Under the pieces are notes generated by a model that did no database searches, was not told where the DNA came from, and worked only from the letters and a program-made list of their open reading frames with translations. A stretch of DNA of 39,944 nucleotides from Nocardia wallacei (GTDB lineage: Bacteria > Actinomycetota > Actinomycetes > Mycobacteriales > Mycobacteriaceae). A program made the translations under genes and the position numbers. Every line of letters starts with the position of its first letter. Position 1 is the first letter of the stretch. Below are positions 1 through 8,932 of this stretch, one piece after another. The DNA is taken from assembly GCF_029868745.1 (NCBI RefSeq), contig NZ_JARWOP010000036.1, forward strand, positions 1 to 39,944, in the 5' to 3' direction.

Positions 1-48
1 TTCGGGTGCCGCTGCAAAGCGACGAAGGAGCCAGCAGCGGCACCCGAA
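1..48. repeat. 15-bp perfect inverted repeat at the window edge
   Basis: Bases 1-15 (TTCGGGTGCCGCTGC) are exactly complementary to bases 34-48, separated by 18 nt. The arms may extend beyond the window start. A transcript would form a very stable GC-rich hairpin followed by a short A run. It lies inside the apparent 3' end of an open frame, which is unusual. It could be a terminator-like structure, a remnant of a repeat, or a structured region of a coding sequence. Confidence 0.6.
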
Positions 49-229
49 AACCGAGACCAAGGGCGCCGAAAACCCGCCGAAGCGAAGCGAAGGCCAAAAA
101 CACAGCGGGATCCTCACCGACGACCCCAACCATCATCTCCAGACCGACGGCGCACTACTCCCCGGACCGGCCGCGATCATCGCGGGACCGACCTTCGACG
201 AATGGCTGGACGCCCACTATCCGGCGTAA
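2..229 (+). CDS. C-terminal fragment of an unrecognised protein (5' end outside window)
   Basis: Frame 2 is open from the left edge to a TAA at 227-229. The first 30 or so residues are basic and low in complexity (rich in K, R, Q, P). The last 40 look like a folded tail, with LLPGPAAIIAGPTF followed by DEWLDAHYPA at the very end. This frame reads more like protein than the overlapping frame that begins at base 6, which is all R/P/S/T. No family was recognised. The 15-bp inverted repeat at 1-48 lies inside it, so the fragment could also be a decayed gene end. Roughly 70 nt separate it from the next gene. Confidence 0.45.
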   Translation, partial: SGAAAKRRRSQQRHPKTETKGAENPPKRSEGQKHSGILTDDPNHHLQTDGALLPGPAAIIAGPTFDEWLDAHYPA

Positions 230-302
230 TCGCTAGCAATCCGGCGAACGGCTCGCAACTCACCTACCGATCTTGGTACCCGCTACCCGCTACTCTGACG
301 AC

Positions 303-1328
303 ATGGCTTACCTGGTCACTGGCGCAACCGGGTGCATCGGGCGATATCTCGTTCCGGAATTGCTGAAACATAGCGACGAGGTCTACGTGCTGGTGCGCCC
401 CGGTGCAGATTCGGCGTATCGCTTCGACCGGTGCACCCGGGAGTGGGGCGGCGGGGAGCGGGTCCGCCCCGTGCGCGGCGACCTCGGCGCGCCGGGCCTC
501 GGCATCGACCCGGCCTGGCTCACGGCACAGCGCGGTGGCATCGACCACGTCTTCCACCTGGCCGCCGGTCCGGACGCCACGGTCCCGCGCGGCACGGGCA
601 ATGTGGTCGATGTGGCCGAGCGCCTGGAAGCCGAAGTCCTACATCATGTTTCGACAGTAGAGGTGGCCGGGGCGGCGGAGGGCCCGTTCACCGAGGGCAT
701 GTTCGACATCGGCCAGGCATTGCGCACCCCGCGGCAGCGGGCCGCGTTCGAGTCCGAGCGCCTGGTGCGGGAGCAGGCGCGGGTGCCGTGGCGCATCTAC
801 CGCCCGTCGATCGTGCTGGGCCACTCCCGCACCGGCGAGATCGACCGTGCCGCCGGGCCGTACTACTTCTTCCGGCTGCTGCGTATGGCCACGCAGTTGC
901 CTCGGATCCTGCCCCTGCTGGTGCCCAAGCTGGGCGAAACCAACATGGTGCCGGTCGATTTCGTCACCCGCGCGCTGGACCACATCGCGCACCGCCCGGC
1001 CGCGTCCGGAACCACCTTCCACCTGGTCGACCCGCGTCGGCAGAGCGTCGCCGACGTGCTCAACCTGTTCGCCGATCAGGCCGGGGTGCCGCACCTGATG
1101 GAGGTGATGCCCAAGCAGACCCTCGACACGATGATGCGGCTGCCGGGCGTCGCCTGGGCGCTGCCGCGGCTCGGGGTCCCCCGAGAAGTGCTGGAACACA
1201 GCGAGTTCGGCTGCTGGTTCGACCACCGCAACACCACCGCGGCGCTGACCGGCACCGACATCCGGGTCCCGCCGCTGGCCGGCTACGCCCCGATCATCTG
1301 GAAGTACTGGATCGAGAACTGGATGTGA
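303..1328 (+). CDS. Extended SDR / NAD(P)-dependent epimerase-like protein, catalytic Tyr-Lys missing
   Basis: A protein of 341 residues starting at the ATG in front of AYLVTGATGCIG. An upstream GTG at 273 is in frame, but the Rossmann strand begins right at 303. The glycine motif GxxGxxG (G7, G10, G13) shows an NAD(P)-binding fold. The middle (WRIYRPSIVLG, then TGEIDRAAGPYYFF) and the tail (YAPIIWKYW) resemble, from memory, the SDR domain of mycobacterial AcrA1-type fatty acyl-CoA reductases. In that family the active site reads TPYxxTKFEAE. Here the same place reads TPRQRAAFESE, so Tyr is R144 and Lys is A148. It may therefore be a binding protein or use a different chemistry. The 3' end overlaps the convergent lycopene-cyclase-like gene by 35 bp. 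No strong ribosome-binding site is visible. Confidence 0.85.
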   Translation: MAYLVTGATGCIGRYLVPELLKHSDEVYVLVRPGADSAYRFDRCTREWGGGERVRPVRGDLGAPGLGIDPAWLTAQRGGIDHVFHLAAGPDATVPRGTGNVVDVAERLEAEVLHHVSTVEVAGAAEGPFTEGMFDIGQALRTPRQRAAFESERLVREQARVPWRIYRPSIVLGHSRTGEIDRAAGPYYFFRLLRMATQLPRILPLLVPKLGETNMVPVDFVTRALDHIAHRPAASGTTFHLVDPRRQSVADVLNLFADQAGVPHLMEVMPKQTLDTMMRLPGVAWALPRLGVPREVLEHSEFGCWFDHRNTTAALTGTDIRVPPLAGYAPIIWKYWIENWM

Positions 1329-2508
1329 GCTCCGCCGCGGCGTATTCGTAATCCACCCAGCGGTTCCGGTTGGTCCAGCCGACCAGGTCGTAGCGCCACC
1401 GGAACGGCCAGGTCCGCGCCACCGTCATGAACAGCACCGCCGCCAGGGGCGCGAAGTCGTCGTGTGCGGAGAGCAGCGCGCGCTGGCGGCGCGGCGAGGC
1501 GGTGAAGAACGCGTCGAACATGGCGATGGATTGCGCCGTGGTCAGCCGCCCCAGGCCGTACACCCCGCGCATCCGCATCCAGTACACCAGCCGCGCGCGC
1601 CGAGACCACAGTGCCGCAACCGGATCCGTGCCGGTTCGCAGCGCGTCGATCGCGGTGTCCGCCAGCGCCAGCGAATCGGCCACGCTGTAGCCGGTGCACG
1701 GATGCATCATCCCGCCCCGGGAGCCGAACGGAATCGCCCCGCCCGCACCGCGTTTCGGCGGCGGCTGGTCCAGCGGGTAGTGCGCCGCCTCGCTCGGTTC
1801 GTCTCCACGCAGCCGGATGCCATGGGCGGCAAGCCGATTGAGCGTGCGGCGGCGCAGTTCGCGCTGTGGCATCCCGCCGCGCAGGCCCAGGCTGGTCTCC
1901 TCGAAGATCACCCTGCCGTCGCCGAGGGGCACGGCGTACAGGAACGACGGCGGCTCGTCCGGACCGGCCCCGTTCTCGTCGCGCCAGTCCAGCAGCAGCC
2001 CTCGACCGTCGCTCACCATCGGCGCGGCCCGGTCGGCATCGACGAAGATGCCGTGCGCGCTCGCGGTCCGGCGAGTGCCGGGGGAGGGCAGGCCCCGGGC
2101 ATCGAACACCGCCGCCGCCCTGACGGCGGTCCCGTCGCTCAACTCCACCCGATGCGCGTCCACGCTGGTGGTGCGCCCGGCCAGCACGGTCGCCGCGTCC
2201 AGCGAAAGTGCGTCGCGCAGTCCCTGTTTCGACAGCACGCAATACGGCCGCTCGATGCGATGCTCGGCCTTCGTCCACACCACCGGGGCCTCGATACGCT
2301 GCGCGATCGCGCTGTCCGGCACCCATTCCGGCAGTTCGTCCGCCCAGCAGGAGAAGGTCGGCGGCCACAACCGATCGGGTCGTGGATCCACCGCCACCAC
2401 GGTCAGCCCGGCCCGCATCGCCCGATGCGCCAGCGCCCGCCCGGTCGGCCCGAGACCGACCACGCACACATCCGCGTCCGGGACAGACCGAGCACCCATG
2501 AGCCTCAT
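1294..2508 (-). CDS. Lycopene cyclase family flavoprotein
   Basis: 404 residues. The N-terminus has a dinucleotide-binding motif (VVGLGPTG, residues 16-23) followed by an acidic strand end (VAVDPRPD). Mid-protein it carries FLYAVPLGDGRVIFEETSL and, later, FGSRGGMMHPCTGYSVADS, both typical of the CrtL/CrtY lycopene cyclase family. Such enzymes cyclise the psi-ends of lycopene to beta rings, use FAD and NAD(P)H without net redox change, and sit at the membrane. The start is the ATG at 2508; a second ATG three codons later is equally possible. It lies 46 bp downstream of the DUF4442 gene on the same strand and may be cotranscribed. No other carotenoid gene is in the window, so the substrate is inferred. 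Its last 35 bp overlap the end of the SDR gene on the other strand. Confidence 0.88.
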   Translation of the reverse strand: MRLMGARSVPDADVCVVGLGPTGRALAHRAMRAGLTVVAVDPRPDRLWPPTFSCWADELPEWVPDSAIAQRIEAPVVWTKAEHRIERPYCVLSKQGLRDALSLDAATVLAGRTTSVDAHRVELSDGTAVRAAAVFDARGLPSPGTRRTASAHGIFVDADRAAPMVSDGRGLLLDWRDENGAGPDEPPSFLYAVPLGDGRVIFEETSLGLRGGMPQRELRRRTLNRLAAHGIRLRGDEPSEAAHYPLDQPPPKRGAGGAIPFGSRGGMMHPCTGYSVADSLALADTAIDALRTGTDPVAALWSRRARLVYWMRMRGVYGLGRLTTAQSIAMFDAFFTASPRRQRALLSAHDDFAPLAAVLFMTVARTWPFRWRYDLVGWTNRNRWVDYEYAAAELTSSSRSSTSR

Positions 2509-2554
2509 TCAATCAGCAATGCCGCGGGCGTCCCAGCGACCGCGAGCGGCATCA

Positions 2555-3031
2555 CTACTTGGGCGTAACCCACGTCGTGATTTCCGCGTGCACCACCTCG
2601 ACACCCTTCTTGTCGTAGATGGAGACGGGGACCACCACGTCCTGTCCCTCGGTGAGCGCGGCGAAGTCCGGAATCTCCGCCAACCGCGCGACGGCGCGCA
2701 GGCCGGACTCCGCTTTGGTCAGGTACTGCACGTTCATGGCCTTGGGGATCCAGCGGTGCGTCGTCGGCACCGTGGCCTCGCTGAGCATGCCCATCGCCAC
2801 CTCGGCGAGGTTGCACGCGGCGATGGCGTGGAAGGTGCCCAGATGGTTGTGGATGCCGAACCACTTCGGCGCGGTGACCTCGCACAATCCGGGTTCCAGC
2901 CGCGTCACGCTCGGCACCACGGTCCCGAAGTACGGCACCCGGGCGACCATGCCCAGGGAGAACAGCGCGTGCCCGAGCCGATTGTCGGGCAGCTTCTTCC
3001 AGCCGCGATACGTGGCGGTCTCGTTCGTCAT
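2555..3031 (-). CDS. DUF4442 hotdog-fold (thioesterase-like) protein
   Basis: 158 residues beginning MTNETATYRGW. The pattern GIHNHLGTFHAIAACNLAEVAMG followed by the beta-strand block around VQYLTKAESGLRAVARL matches, from memory, the DUF4442 / PaaI-like hotdog thioesterase family. Such proteins usually act as dimers on acyl-CoA or acyl-carrier substrates; the substrate here is unknown. The length is typical for a single hotdog domain. The gene sits directly behind an inverted repeat that would overlap its promoter, and ahead of the lycopene cyclase gene on the same strand, so the two may form a regulated unit. Confidence 0.8.
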   Translation of the reverse strand: MTNETATYRGWKKLPDNRLGHALFSLGMVARVPYFGTVVPSVTRLEPGLCEVTAPKWFGIHNHLGTFHAIAACNLAEVAMGMLSEATVPTTHRWIPKAMNVQYLTKAESGLRAVARLAEIPDFAALTEGQDVVVPVSIYDKKGVEVVHAEITTWVTPK

Positions 3032-3039
3032 GCCGCTAC

Positions 3040-3055
3040 CTTACTCTCGAGTAAG
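3040..3055 (-). promoter_or_regulatory. TTACT-N4-AGTAA type operator with possible -10
   Basis: CTTACT-CTCG-AGTAAG is an inverted repeat with 6-bp arms and a 4-nt spacer, ending 8 bp before the DUF4442 start codon. On the minus strand it overlaps TATCTT, a plausible -10 hexamer. Symmetric TTACT/AGTAA sites are typical of TetR-family repressors of lipid and acyl-CoA genes in actinobacteria (from memory). The regulator is not in the neighbourhood. Confidence 0.55.
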
Positions 3056-3140
3056 ATAGTGGCGCGAGTGGCCGTGTACTGTGGCGCAGGGGCGGGGGTG
3101 ACGCTGGTAGCGGGGTTGCCGACGTCACAGGGACCCCGAT

Positions 3141-3170
3141 TTGAAGTCGCCCCGACGGCTCATGCATACT
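3141..3170 (+). promoter_or_regulatory. Putative promoter of the S10 ribosomal operon
   Basis: TTGAAG (3141-3146), an 18-bp spacer and CATACT (3165-3170) give a reasonable sigma-A-type pair pointing at rpsJ. Transcription from about 3177 would produce a leader of some 370 nt, which is normal for a regulated ribosomal-protein operon. No better pair was seen closer to rpsJ. Confidence 0.45.
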
Positions 3171-3549
3171 GTTCGGGTTGCCTGCATCGGGTGGCGTATG
3201 TCCTGCGGATATTCAGTCCGGTCGATGTTGGGCGAGCAGTACCCACTCTGTATCCCGTCGAGTCCGGCGCGGATACGTCCGGGACGACGTTCCGAGGCCA
3301 AGGGAAGAGATTTTGCCCAGGGCCGAGGAATGAGCAGACGGGCGACACGCCCGACCGCGTGGACCGGAAGAACCATGACAGATGAACAGCGGCGAGGGAT
3401 CGGGTCGAAGCCCCGGTCGGGTCTGGACGGATTGCGTCAGCTGTGATTTCTCAGGTTCGGGCATGCAATGAGGGTGCTTCGGAAGGCGACTTCCGCAAGC
3501 GGCCTCCACACCGAAAAGCGAAAGCTAAGCGGAGAAAAGGACACTCAGC
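3171..3549 (+). promoter_or_regulatory. Untranslated leader of the S10 operon
   Basis: About 380 bases between the putative promoter and the rpsJ start hold no convincing gene; the open frames here have no family character. Two hairpins stand out. CGGGCG-ACA-CGCCCG lies at 3339-3353. A 10-bp stem closed by a GCGA tetraloop lies at 3476-3500. The stretch ends in a purine-rich ribosome-binding region (GGAGAAAAGGA, 3531-3541). It is probably the regulatory leader through which a ribosomal protein, L4 in enterobacteria, controls the operon. That role is inference here. Confidence 0.45.
3476..3500 (+). promoter_or_regulatory. GNRA-tetraloop hairpin in the S10 leader
   Basis: GCTTCGGAAG (3476-3485) pairs with CTTCCG-C-AAGC (3490-3500) around a GCGA loop, giving ten base pairs and one bulged C. 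It lies 50 nt upstream of rpsJ in an otherwise unstructured A-rich stretch. It could be an autogenous-control element or a standby structure for initiation. Confidence 0.4.
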
Positions 3550-3855
3550 GTGGCGGGACAAAAGATCCGCATCAGGCTCAAGGCCTACGACCATGAGGCG
3601 ATCGATGCGTCTGCGCGCAAGATCGTCGAGACGGTGACCCGCACCGGTGCCCGTGTGGTCGGGCCGGTGCCGTTGCCGACCGAGAAGAACGTGTACTGCG
3701 TCATCCGTTCGCCGCACAAGTACAAGGACTCGCGCGAACACTTCGAGATGCGCACCCACAAGCGGCTGATCGACATCCTCGACCCGACGCCGAAGACGGT
3801 CGACGCGCTTATGCGCATCGATCTGCCGGCCAGCGTCGACGTCAACATTCAGTGA
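3550..3855 (+). CDS. rpsJ: 30S ribosomal protein S10
   Basis: 101 residues from a GTG start preceded by GGAGAAAAGGA. The sequence [21 protein letters not shown] and the late block [23 protein letters not shown] are diagnostic of S10, the 30S head protein that in many bacteria also serves as NusE in transcription antitermination. It is the first gene of the S10 operon. The next gene follows after 14 bp. Confidence 0.99.
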   Translation: MAGQKIRIRLKAYDHEAIDASARKIVETVTRTGARVVGPVPLPTEKNVYCVIRSPHKYKDSREHFEMRTHKRLIDILDPTPKTVDALMRIDLPASVDVNIQ

Positions 3856-3869
3856 CGGGGACTGTAGAT

Positions 3870-4535
3870 ATGACTGACAACAAGAACCGGCCGGCTACCG
3901 GCATCCTGGGCACCAAGCTCGGCATGACCCAGGTCTTCGACGAGAAGAACCGCGTCGTTCCCGTGACCGTCATCAAGGCCGGCCCGAACGTCGTGACCCA
4001 GATCCGCACCGAGGAGCGCGACGGCTACTCCGCCGTGCAGGTGGCCTTCGGCGCGATCGACCCGCGCAAGGTGAGCAAGCCCGTCGCCGGGCAGTTCGCC
4101 AAGGCCGGCGTGACGCCGCGCCGCCACGTCGCCGAGATCCGCGTCGCCGACGCCTCGGGCTTCGAGGTCGGCCAGGAGCTGTCCGCCGAGGTGTTCGAAG
4201 AGGGCGCGTTCGTCGACGTCACCGGCACCAGCAAGGGCAAGGGCTACGCGGGCACCATGAAGCGCCACGGCTTCCGCGGCCAGGGCGCCTCGCACGGTGC
4301 GCAGGCCGTGCACCGCCGGCCGGGTTCCATCGGCGGTTGTGCCACCCCCGGCCGCGTGTTCAAGGGCATGCGGATGTCGGGCCGGATGGGTAACGACCGC
4401 GTCACCACGCAGAACCTCTCGGTCCACAAGGTGGACGCCGAGAACGGTCTGCTGCTGATCAAGGGCGCGATCCCGGGTCGCAAGGGCGGCATCGTGATCG
4501 TGAAGAGCGCTGCGAAGGGTGGTGCCCGGGCATGA
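3870..4535 (+). CDS. rplC: 50S ribosomal protein L3
   Basis: 221 residues. The chosen ATG at 3870 gives [19 protein letters not shown], the usual actinobacterial L3 start; a GTG at 3852 overlapping the rpsJ stop is in frame but would add six atypical residues. Family blocks include [15 protein letters not shown] near the N-terminus, the central [11 protein letters not shown] loop that reaches toward the peptidyl-transferase centre, and [14 protein letters not shown]3 is an early 50S assembly protein. Its stop codon (TGA 4533-4535) overlaps the ATG of a 25-codon mini-ORF. Confidence 0.99.
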   Translation: MTDNKNRPATGILGTKLGMTQVFDEKNRVVPVTVIKAGPNVVTQIRTEERDGYSAVQVAFGAIDPRKVSKPVAGQFAKAGVTPRRHVAEIRVADASGFEVGQELSAEVFEEGAFVDVTGTSKGKGYAGTMKRHGFRGQGASHGAQAVHRRPGSIGGCATPGRVFKGMRMSGRMGNDRVTTQNLSVHKVDAENGLLLIKGAIPGRKGGIVIVKSAAKGGARA

Positions 4536-4609
4536 GTGACGCGAACGAAGGCGGCAGCCTGCGTAACCACGAAGTGAGCCGGGAATGCCCGCGGAGGACA
4601 CAGCCATGA
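4532..4609 (+). CDS. 25-codon mini-ORF between rplC and rplD, coupled at both ends
   Basis: An open frame of 25 codons starts at an ATG that overlaps the rplC stop as ATGA (4532-4535). It ends in a TGA that overlaps the rplD start as ATGA (4606-4609). It would encode [20 protein letters not shown] followed by RRTQP. The rplD ribosome-binding site GGAGG (4593-4597) lies inside it. The double overlap would keep ribosomes running from L3 into L4 without a gap, so its role may be translational coupling rather than a functional peptide. It has no good Shine-Dalgarno of its own apart from GGTGCCCGGG-type sequence. No family was recognised. It could also be coincidence. Confidence 0.4.
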   Translation: MSDANEGGSLRNHEVSRECPRRTQP

Positions 4610-5277
4610 GCACCGAGACCAAGACCAACCTCACGCTGCCGGTGAAAGAGCCGGGTGGCAAGACCAACGGCACCGTCGACCTCCCCGCGGAGATCTTCGA
4701 CGTGACCGCCAATATCGCGCTGATGCACCAGGTCGTCGTGGCCCAGGAGGCCGCCGCGCGCCAGGGCACGCACTCCACCAAGACTCGCGGCGAGGTCCGC
4801 GGCGGTGGCAAGAAGCCGTACCGCCAGAAGGGCACCGGCCGCGCCCGCCAGGGTTCCACCCGCGCGCCGCAGTTCACCGGTGGTGGCACCGTGCACGGCC
4901 CGCAGCCGCGCGACTACTCGCAGCGCCTGCCGAAGAAGATGAAGGCCGCCGCCCTGCGTGGCGCCCTGTCGGACCGCGCGCGCAGTGAGCGGATCCACGT
5001 CATCACCGAACTGGTCGCCGGGCAGGCGCCGTCGACCAAGAGCGCCAAGAGCTTCCTGGCCGAGTTGACCGACCGCAAGAAGCTGCTGGTCGTGGTGGGC
5101 CGCGAGGACCTCGCCGCGTGGAAGAGCGTGGCGAACCTGGAGTACGTGCACCCGATCGCGCCGGACCAGCTCAACACCCGCGACGTGCTGAACAGCGACG
5201 ACATCGTGTTCAGCGTCGAGGCCCTGAACGCCTTCGTGCACGGGCCGGCCGAGGCTGCACAGGAGGACAGCAAGTGA
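4606..5277 (+). CDS. rplD: 50S ribosomal protein L4
   Basis: 223 residues from the ATG at 4606, 8 bp after GGAGG; an in-frame ATG at 4585 would add seven residues but lies ahead of that site. The hallmark tract [20 protein letters not shown], which forms the extended loop lining the exit tunnel, is followed by the [20 protein letters not shown] block. The C-terminal half is the globular domain. In enterobacteria L4 also represses its own operon by binding the leader. Its TGA overlaps the GTG start of rplW as GTGA. Confidence 0.99.
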   Translation: MSTETKTNLTLPVKEPGGKTNGTVDLPAEIFDVTANIALMHQVVVAQEAAARQGTHSTKTRGEVRGGGKKPYRQKGTGRARQGSTRAPQFTGGGTVHGPQPRDYSQRLPKKMKAAALRGALSDRARSERIHVITELVAGQAPSTKSAKSFLAELTDRKKLLVVVGREDLAAWKSVANLEYVHPIAPDQLNTRDVLNSDDIVFSVEALNAFVHGPAEAAQEDSK

Positions 5278-5579
5278 CCACCATCGCCGATCCCCGCGAC
5301 ATCCTGCTCGCGCCGGTCATCTCCGAGAAGTCCTACGGGCTGATCGAGGAAGGCACCTACACCTTCCTGGTGCGCCCGGACGCGAACAAGACGCAGATCA
5401 AGATCGCCGTGGAGAAGGTCTTCGGCGTGAAGGTGACCAGCGTCAACACCGCCAACCGTCAGGGCAAGCGTAAGCGGACCCGCTTCGGTTACGGCCAGCG
5501 CAAGAGCACCAAGCGCGCGCTCGTGACCCTCTCGGCCGACAGCAAGCCCATCGAGATCTTCGGAGGCCCGGTCGCGTAA
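5274..5579 (+). CDS. rplW: 50S ribosomal protein L23
   Basis: 101 residues from a GTG (5274-5276) that overlaps the rplD stop; AGGAGG lies about 10 bp upstream. [20 protein letters not shown] is the typical actinobacterial L23 start. The family block [20 protein letters not shown] follows, with the basic loop [20 protein letters not shown]23 sits at the tunnel exit and docks trigger factor and SRP. A 33-bp gap precedes rplB. Confidence 0.99.
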   Translation: MTTIADPRDILLAPVISEKSYGLIEEGTYTFLVRPDANKTQIKIAVEKVFGVKVTSVNTANRQGKRKRTRFGYGQRKSTKRALVTLSADSKPIEIFGGPVA

Positions 5580-5612
5580 GCGGCGGGGATTCCAGAAAGC
5601 AGAGAAGAACTC

Positions 5613-6443
5613 ATGGCAATCCGTAAGTACAAGCCGACTACGCCGGGCCGCCGCGGCTCCAGCGTCTCGGACTTCGCCGAGATCACCCGGTCGACCCCCG
5701 AGAAGTCGCTGCTGCGCCCGCTGAGCAAGTCCGGCGGCCGCAACGCGCACGGCCGGATCACCACCCGGCACCGTGGTGGCGGGCACAAGCGTGCCTACCG
5801 CATCATCGATTTCCGTCGTCTGGACAAGGACGGCATCCCGGCCAAGGTCGCGCACATCGAGTACGACCCGAACCGGACCGCGAACATCGCCCTGCTGCAC
5901 TACGCGGACGGCGAGAAGCGCTACATCCTCGCGCCCAAGAACGTCACCCAGGGCACGAAGATCGAGTCCGGCGCCGGCGCCGACATCAAGCCGGGCAACA
6001 ACCTGCCGCTGCGCTCGATCCCGACCGGTACCACCATCCACGCGGTGGAGCTGCGTCCGGGCGGTGGCGCCAAGATGGCCCGTGCCGCCGGCATGAGCAT
6101 CCAGCTGCTGGGTAAGGAAGGCGCCTATGCCGTCCTGCGTATGCCCTCCGGCGAGATCCGCCGCGTCGACGTGCGCTGCCGCGCCACCGTCGGCGAGGTC
6201 GGCAACGCCGAGCAGTCGAACATCAACTGGGGCAAGGCCGGCCGCATGCGCTGGAAGGGCCGTCGCCCCACGGTTCGTGGTGTCGTGATGAACCCCGTGG
6301 ACCACCCGCACGGTGGTGGTGAGGGCAAGACCTCCGGTGGTCGCCACCCGGTCAGCCCGTGGGGTCAGCCCGAGGGCCGCACCCGTAAACCCAACCGTCC
6401 GAGCGACAAGCTCATCGTCCGCCGTCGCGGCAAGAAGCGCTAA
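5613..6443 (+). CDS. rplB: 50S ribosomal protein L2
   Basis: 276 residues, the usual length, starting [15 protein letters not shown]. The family hallmark [13 protein letters not shown] is present near residue 230, including the conserved His that in E. coli L2 is linked to peptidyl-transferase function. The tail is basic ([10 protein letters not shown]), as expected. L2 binds 23S rRNA domain IV and helps join the subunits. A purine-rich site (GCAGAGAAGAA) lies just upstream. Confidence 0.99.
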   Translation: MAIRKYKPTTPGRRGSSVSDFAEITRSTPEKSLLRPLSKSGGRNAHGRITTRHRGGGHKRAYRIIDFRRLDKDGIPAKVAHIEYDPNRTANIALLHYADGEKRYILAPKNVTQGTKIESGAGADIKPGNNLPLRSIPTGTTIHAVELRPGGGAKMARAAGMSIQLLGKEGAYAVLRMPSGEIRRVDVRCRATVGEVGNAEQSNINWGKAGRMRWKGRRPTVRGVVMNPVDHPHGGGEGKTSGGRHPVSPWGQPEGRTRKPNRPSDKLIVRRRGKKR

Positions 6444-6457
6444 GAGGAGGTTAAGAC

Positions 6458-6739
6458 ATGCCACGCAGCCTGAAGAAGGGCCCGTTCGTCGACGAACACC
6501 TCCTCAAGAAGGTGGACGTCCAGAACGAGAAGAACACCAAGCAGGTCATCAAGACCTGGTCGCGTCGTTCGACCATCATCCCCGATTTCATCGGCCACAC
6601 CTTCGCCGTCCACGACGGCCGCAAGCACGTGCCGGTGTTCGTGTCGGAGAACATGGTCGGGCACAAGCTCGGTGAGTTCGCGCCGACCAGGACCTTCAAG
6701 AGCCACGTCAAGGAAGATCGGAAGAGCAAGCGGCGATGA
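6458..6739 (+). CDS. rpsS: 30S ribosomal protein S19
   Basis: 93 residues beginning [19 protein letters not shown], with the family block [19 protein letters not shown] and [17 protein letters not shown]19 forms a complex with S13 in the 30S head and contacts the A-site finger. It has one of the strongest ribosome-binding sites in the operon (AAGAGGAGG, about 8 bp before the ATG). Its TGA overlaps the rplV start as ATGA. Confidence 0.99.
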   Translation: MPRSLKKGPFVDEHLLKKVDVQNEKNTKQVIKTWSRRSTIIPDFIGHTFAVHDGRKHVPVFVSENMVGHKLGEFAPTRTFKSHVKEDRKSKRR

Positions 6740-7146
6740 GCGAATCGAGCACAGCAACGGTTCAGAACCCGACCGCGCGCGCGACCGCCAAGTTCGTCCG
6801 CGTGACGCCGATGAAGGCCCGCCGGGTCGTGGACCTGGTCCGCGGCAAGCGGGTCGAGGATGCGCTGAACATCCTCCGGTTCGCCCCGCAGGCCGCGAGC
6901 GAACCGGTCGCCAAGGTCGTGGCCAGTGCCGCGGCGAACGCCGAGAACAACCTCGGCCTGAATCCGGACACCCTGGTCATCTCGACGGCGTATGTCGACG
7001 AGGGCGCGACCATGAAGCGCTTCCAGCCGCGTGCCCAGGGCCGTGCGTTCCGCATCCGCAAGCGCACCAGCCACATCACCATCGAGGTCGAGAGCGTCGC
7101 CGGCGCCGCCCCGGCTCGTAGCCGCCGGAAGGGAGGGGCTAAGTAA
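6736..7146 (+). CDS. rplV: 50S ribosomal protein L22
   Basis: 136 residues. The first 12 residues are a variable Ser/Thr-rich lead; the conserved fold begins at [20 protein letters not shown]. The tunnel-reaching beta hairpin [20 protein letters not shown], target of macrolide-resistance changes in other bacteria, is intact. A short basic tail ([10 protein letters not shown]) ends the protein. The start overlaps rpsS by ATGA and the TAA abuts the rpsC ATG directly. Confidence 0.99.
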   Translation: MSESSTATVQNPTARATAKFVRVTPMKARRVVDLVRGKRVEDALNILRFAPQAASEPVAKVVASAAANAENNLGLNPDTLVISTAYVDEGATMKRFQPRAQGRAFRIRKRTSHITIEVESVAGAAPARSRRKGGAK

Positions 7147-7956
<810 letters not shown>

Positions 7957-7959
7957 CCA

Positions 7960-8376
7960 ATGCTGATGCCTCGCAAGGTCAAGCACCGCAAGCAGCACCA
8001 CCCCAAGCGTTCCGGCATGGCCAAGGGCGGCACCTCGGTGGCGTTCGGTGACTACGGCATCCAGGCGCTGGAGCCGGCGTACGTCACCAACCGCCAGATC
8101 GAGTCGGCGCGTATCGCGATGAACCGGCACATCAAGCGTGGCGGCAAGGTGTGGATCAACATCTACCCGGACCGCCCGCTGACCAAGAAGCCCGCCGAGA
8201 CCCGCATGGGTTCCGGTAAGGGTTCGCCGGAGTGGTGGGTCGCGAACGTGAAGCCCGGCCGGGTCATGTTCGAAATGTCGTACCCGAACGAGGAGACCGC
8301 TCGTGAGGCCCTGCGCCGCGCGATGCACAAGCTCCCGATGAAGTGCAGGATCGTGACCCGGGAGGAGCAGTTCTGA
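7960..8376 (+). CDS. rplP: 50S ribosomal protein L16
   Basis: 138 residues beginning [19 protein letters not shown]; the ATG at 7960 is preferred over the one at 7966 because the family start is [11 protein letters not shown]. The block [20 protein letters not shown] is diagnostic. L16 is a late 50S assembly protein near the A-site. AAGGAGGG lies just before the start. Its TGA shares a base with the rpmC ATG (TGATG). Confidence 0.99.
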   Translation: MLMPRKVKHRKQHHPKRSGMAKGGTSVAFGDYGIQALEPAYVTNRQIESARIAMNRHIKRGGKVWINIYPDRPLTKKPAETRMGSGKGSPEWWVANVKPGRVMFEMSYPNEETAREALRRAMHKLPMKCRIVTREEQF

Positions 8377-8615
8377 TGGCTACCGCCAATCCGGCCGCAG
8401 AGCTCCGCGAGCTCGACGACGACGCGCTGGTCGCGAAACTGCGTGAGTCCAAGGAAGAGCTGTTCAACCTGCGCTTCCAGATGGCGACCGGTCAGTTGCA
8501 GAACAACCGGCGCCTGCGTGTGGTCCGCCACGAGATCGCGCGCATCTACACGGTCATGCGCGAGCGCGAGCTCGGCCTGGCCTCCGGTCCTGAAGGCAAG
8601 GGAGACGCGGCATGA
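8376..8615 (+). CDS. rpmC: 50S ribosomal protein L29
   Basis: 79 residues from the ATG at 8376, which overlaps the rplP stop by one base and has GGGAGGAG about 10 bp upstream. [20 protein letters not shown] followed by [20 protein letters not shown] is the L29 helical hairpin. L29 sits at the tunnel exit beside L23. The C-terminal dozen residues ([13 protein letters not shown]) are a disordered extension. The stop overlaps rpsQ as ATGA. Confidence 0.98.
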   Translation: MATANPAAELRELDDDALVAKLRESKEELFNLRFQMATGQLQNNRRLRVVRHEIARIYTVMRERELGLASGPEGKGDAA

Positions 8616-8908
8616 GTGACGCCAAGGGCCCGGCCAAGACGCCGGCCAAGCAGGAGGAGCGTGGCTCGCGCAAGGTGCGCATCGGCTACGTCGTCTCCGA
8701 CAAGATGACCAAGACCATCGTGGTCGAGCTGGAGGATCGCGTGAAGCACAAGCTTTACGGCAAGATCATCCGCACCACCTCGAAGGTGAAGGCACACGAC
8801 GAGGACGAGATCGCCGGCATCGGCGACCGCGTCCAGCTGATGGAAACCCGCCCCCTGTCCGCCACCAAGCGCTGGCGCCTGGTGGAGGTCCTGGAGAAGG
8901 CCAAGTAA
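8612..8908 (+). CDS. rpsQ: 30S ribosomal protein S17
   Basis: 98 residues. After a 20-residue Lys/Ala-rich lead comes the OB-fold of S17: [20 protein letters not shown], then [20 protein letters not shown] and the end block [21 protein letters not shown]17 is a primary 16S rRNA binder in the 30S body. It is the last gene of this unit: a strong hairpin follows, and rplN does not, a break seen in mycobacteria and relatives. Confidence 0.99.
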   Translation: MSDAKGPAKTPAKQEERGSRKVRIGYVVSDKMTKTIVVELEDRVKHKLYGKIIRTTSKVKAHDEDEIAGIGDRVQLMETRPLSATKRWRLVEVLEKAK

Positions 8909-8932
8909 CCTTCCCCGAGCTGAGTCGAAACA

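Noticed and set aside
3141..3446. A 101-residue open frame in the S10 leader
   Set aside because: It overlaps the promoter, has no ribosome-binding site and shows no family pattern; it is more likely chance in GC-rich leader sequence.
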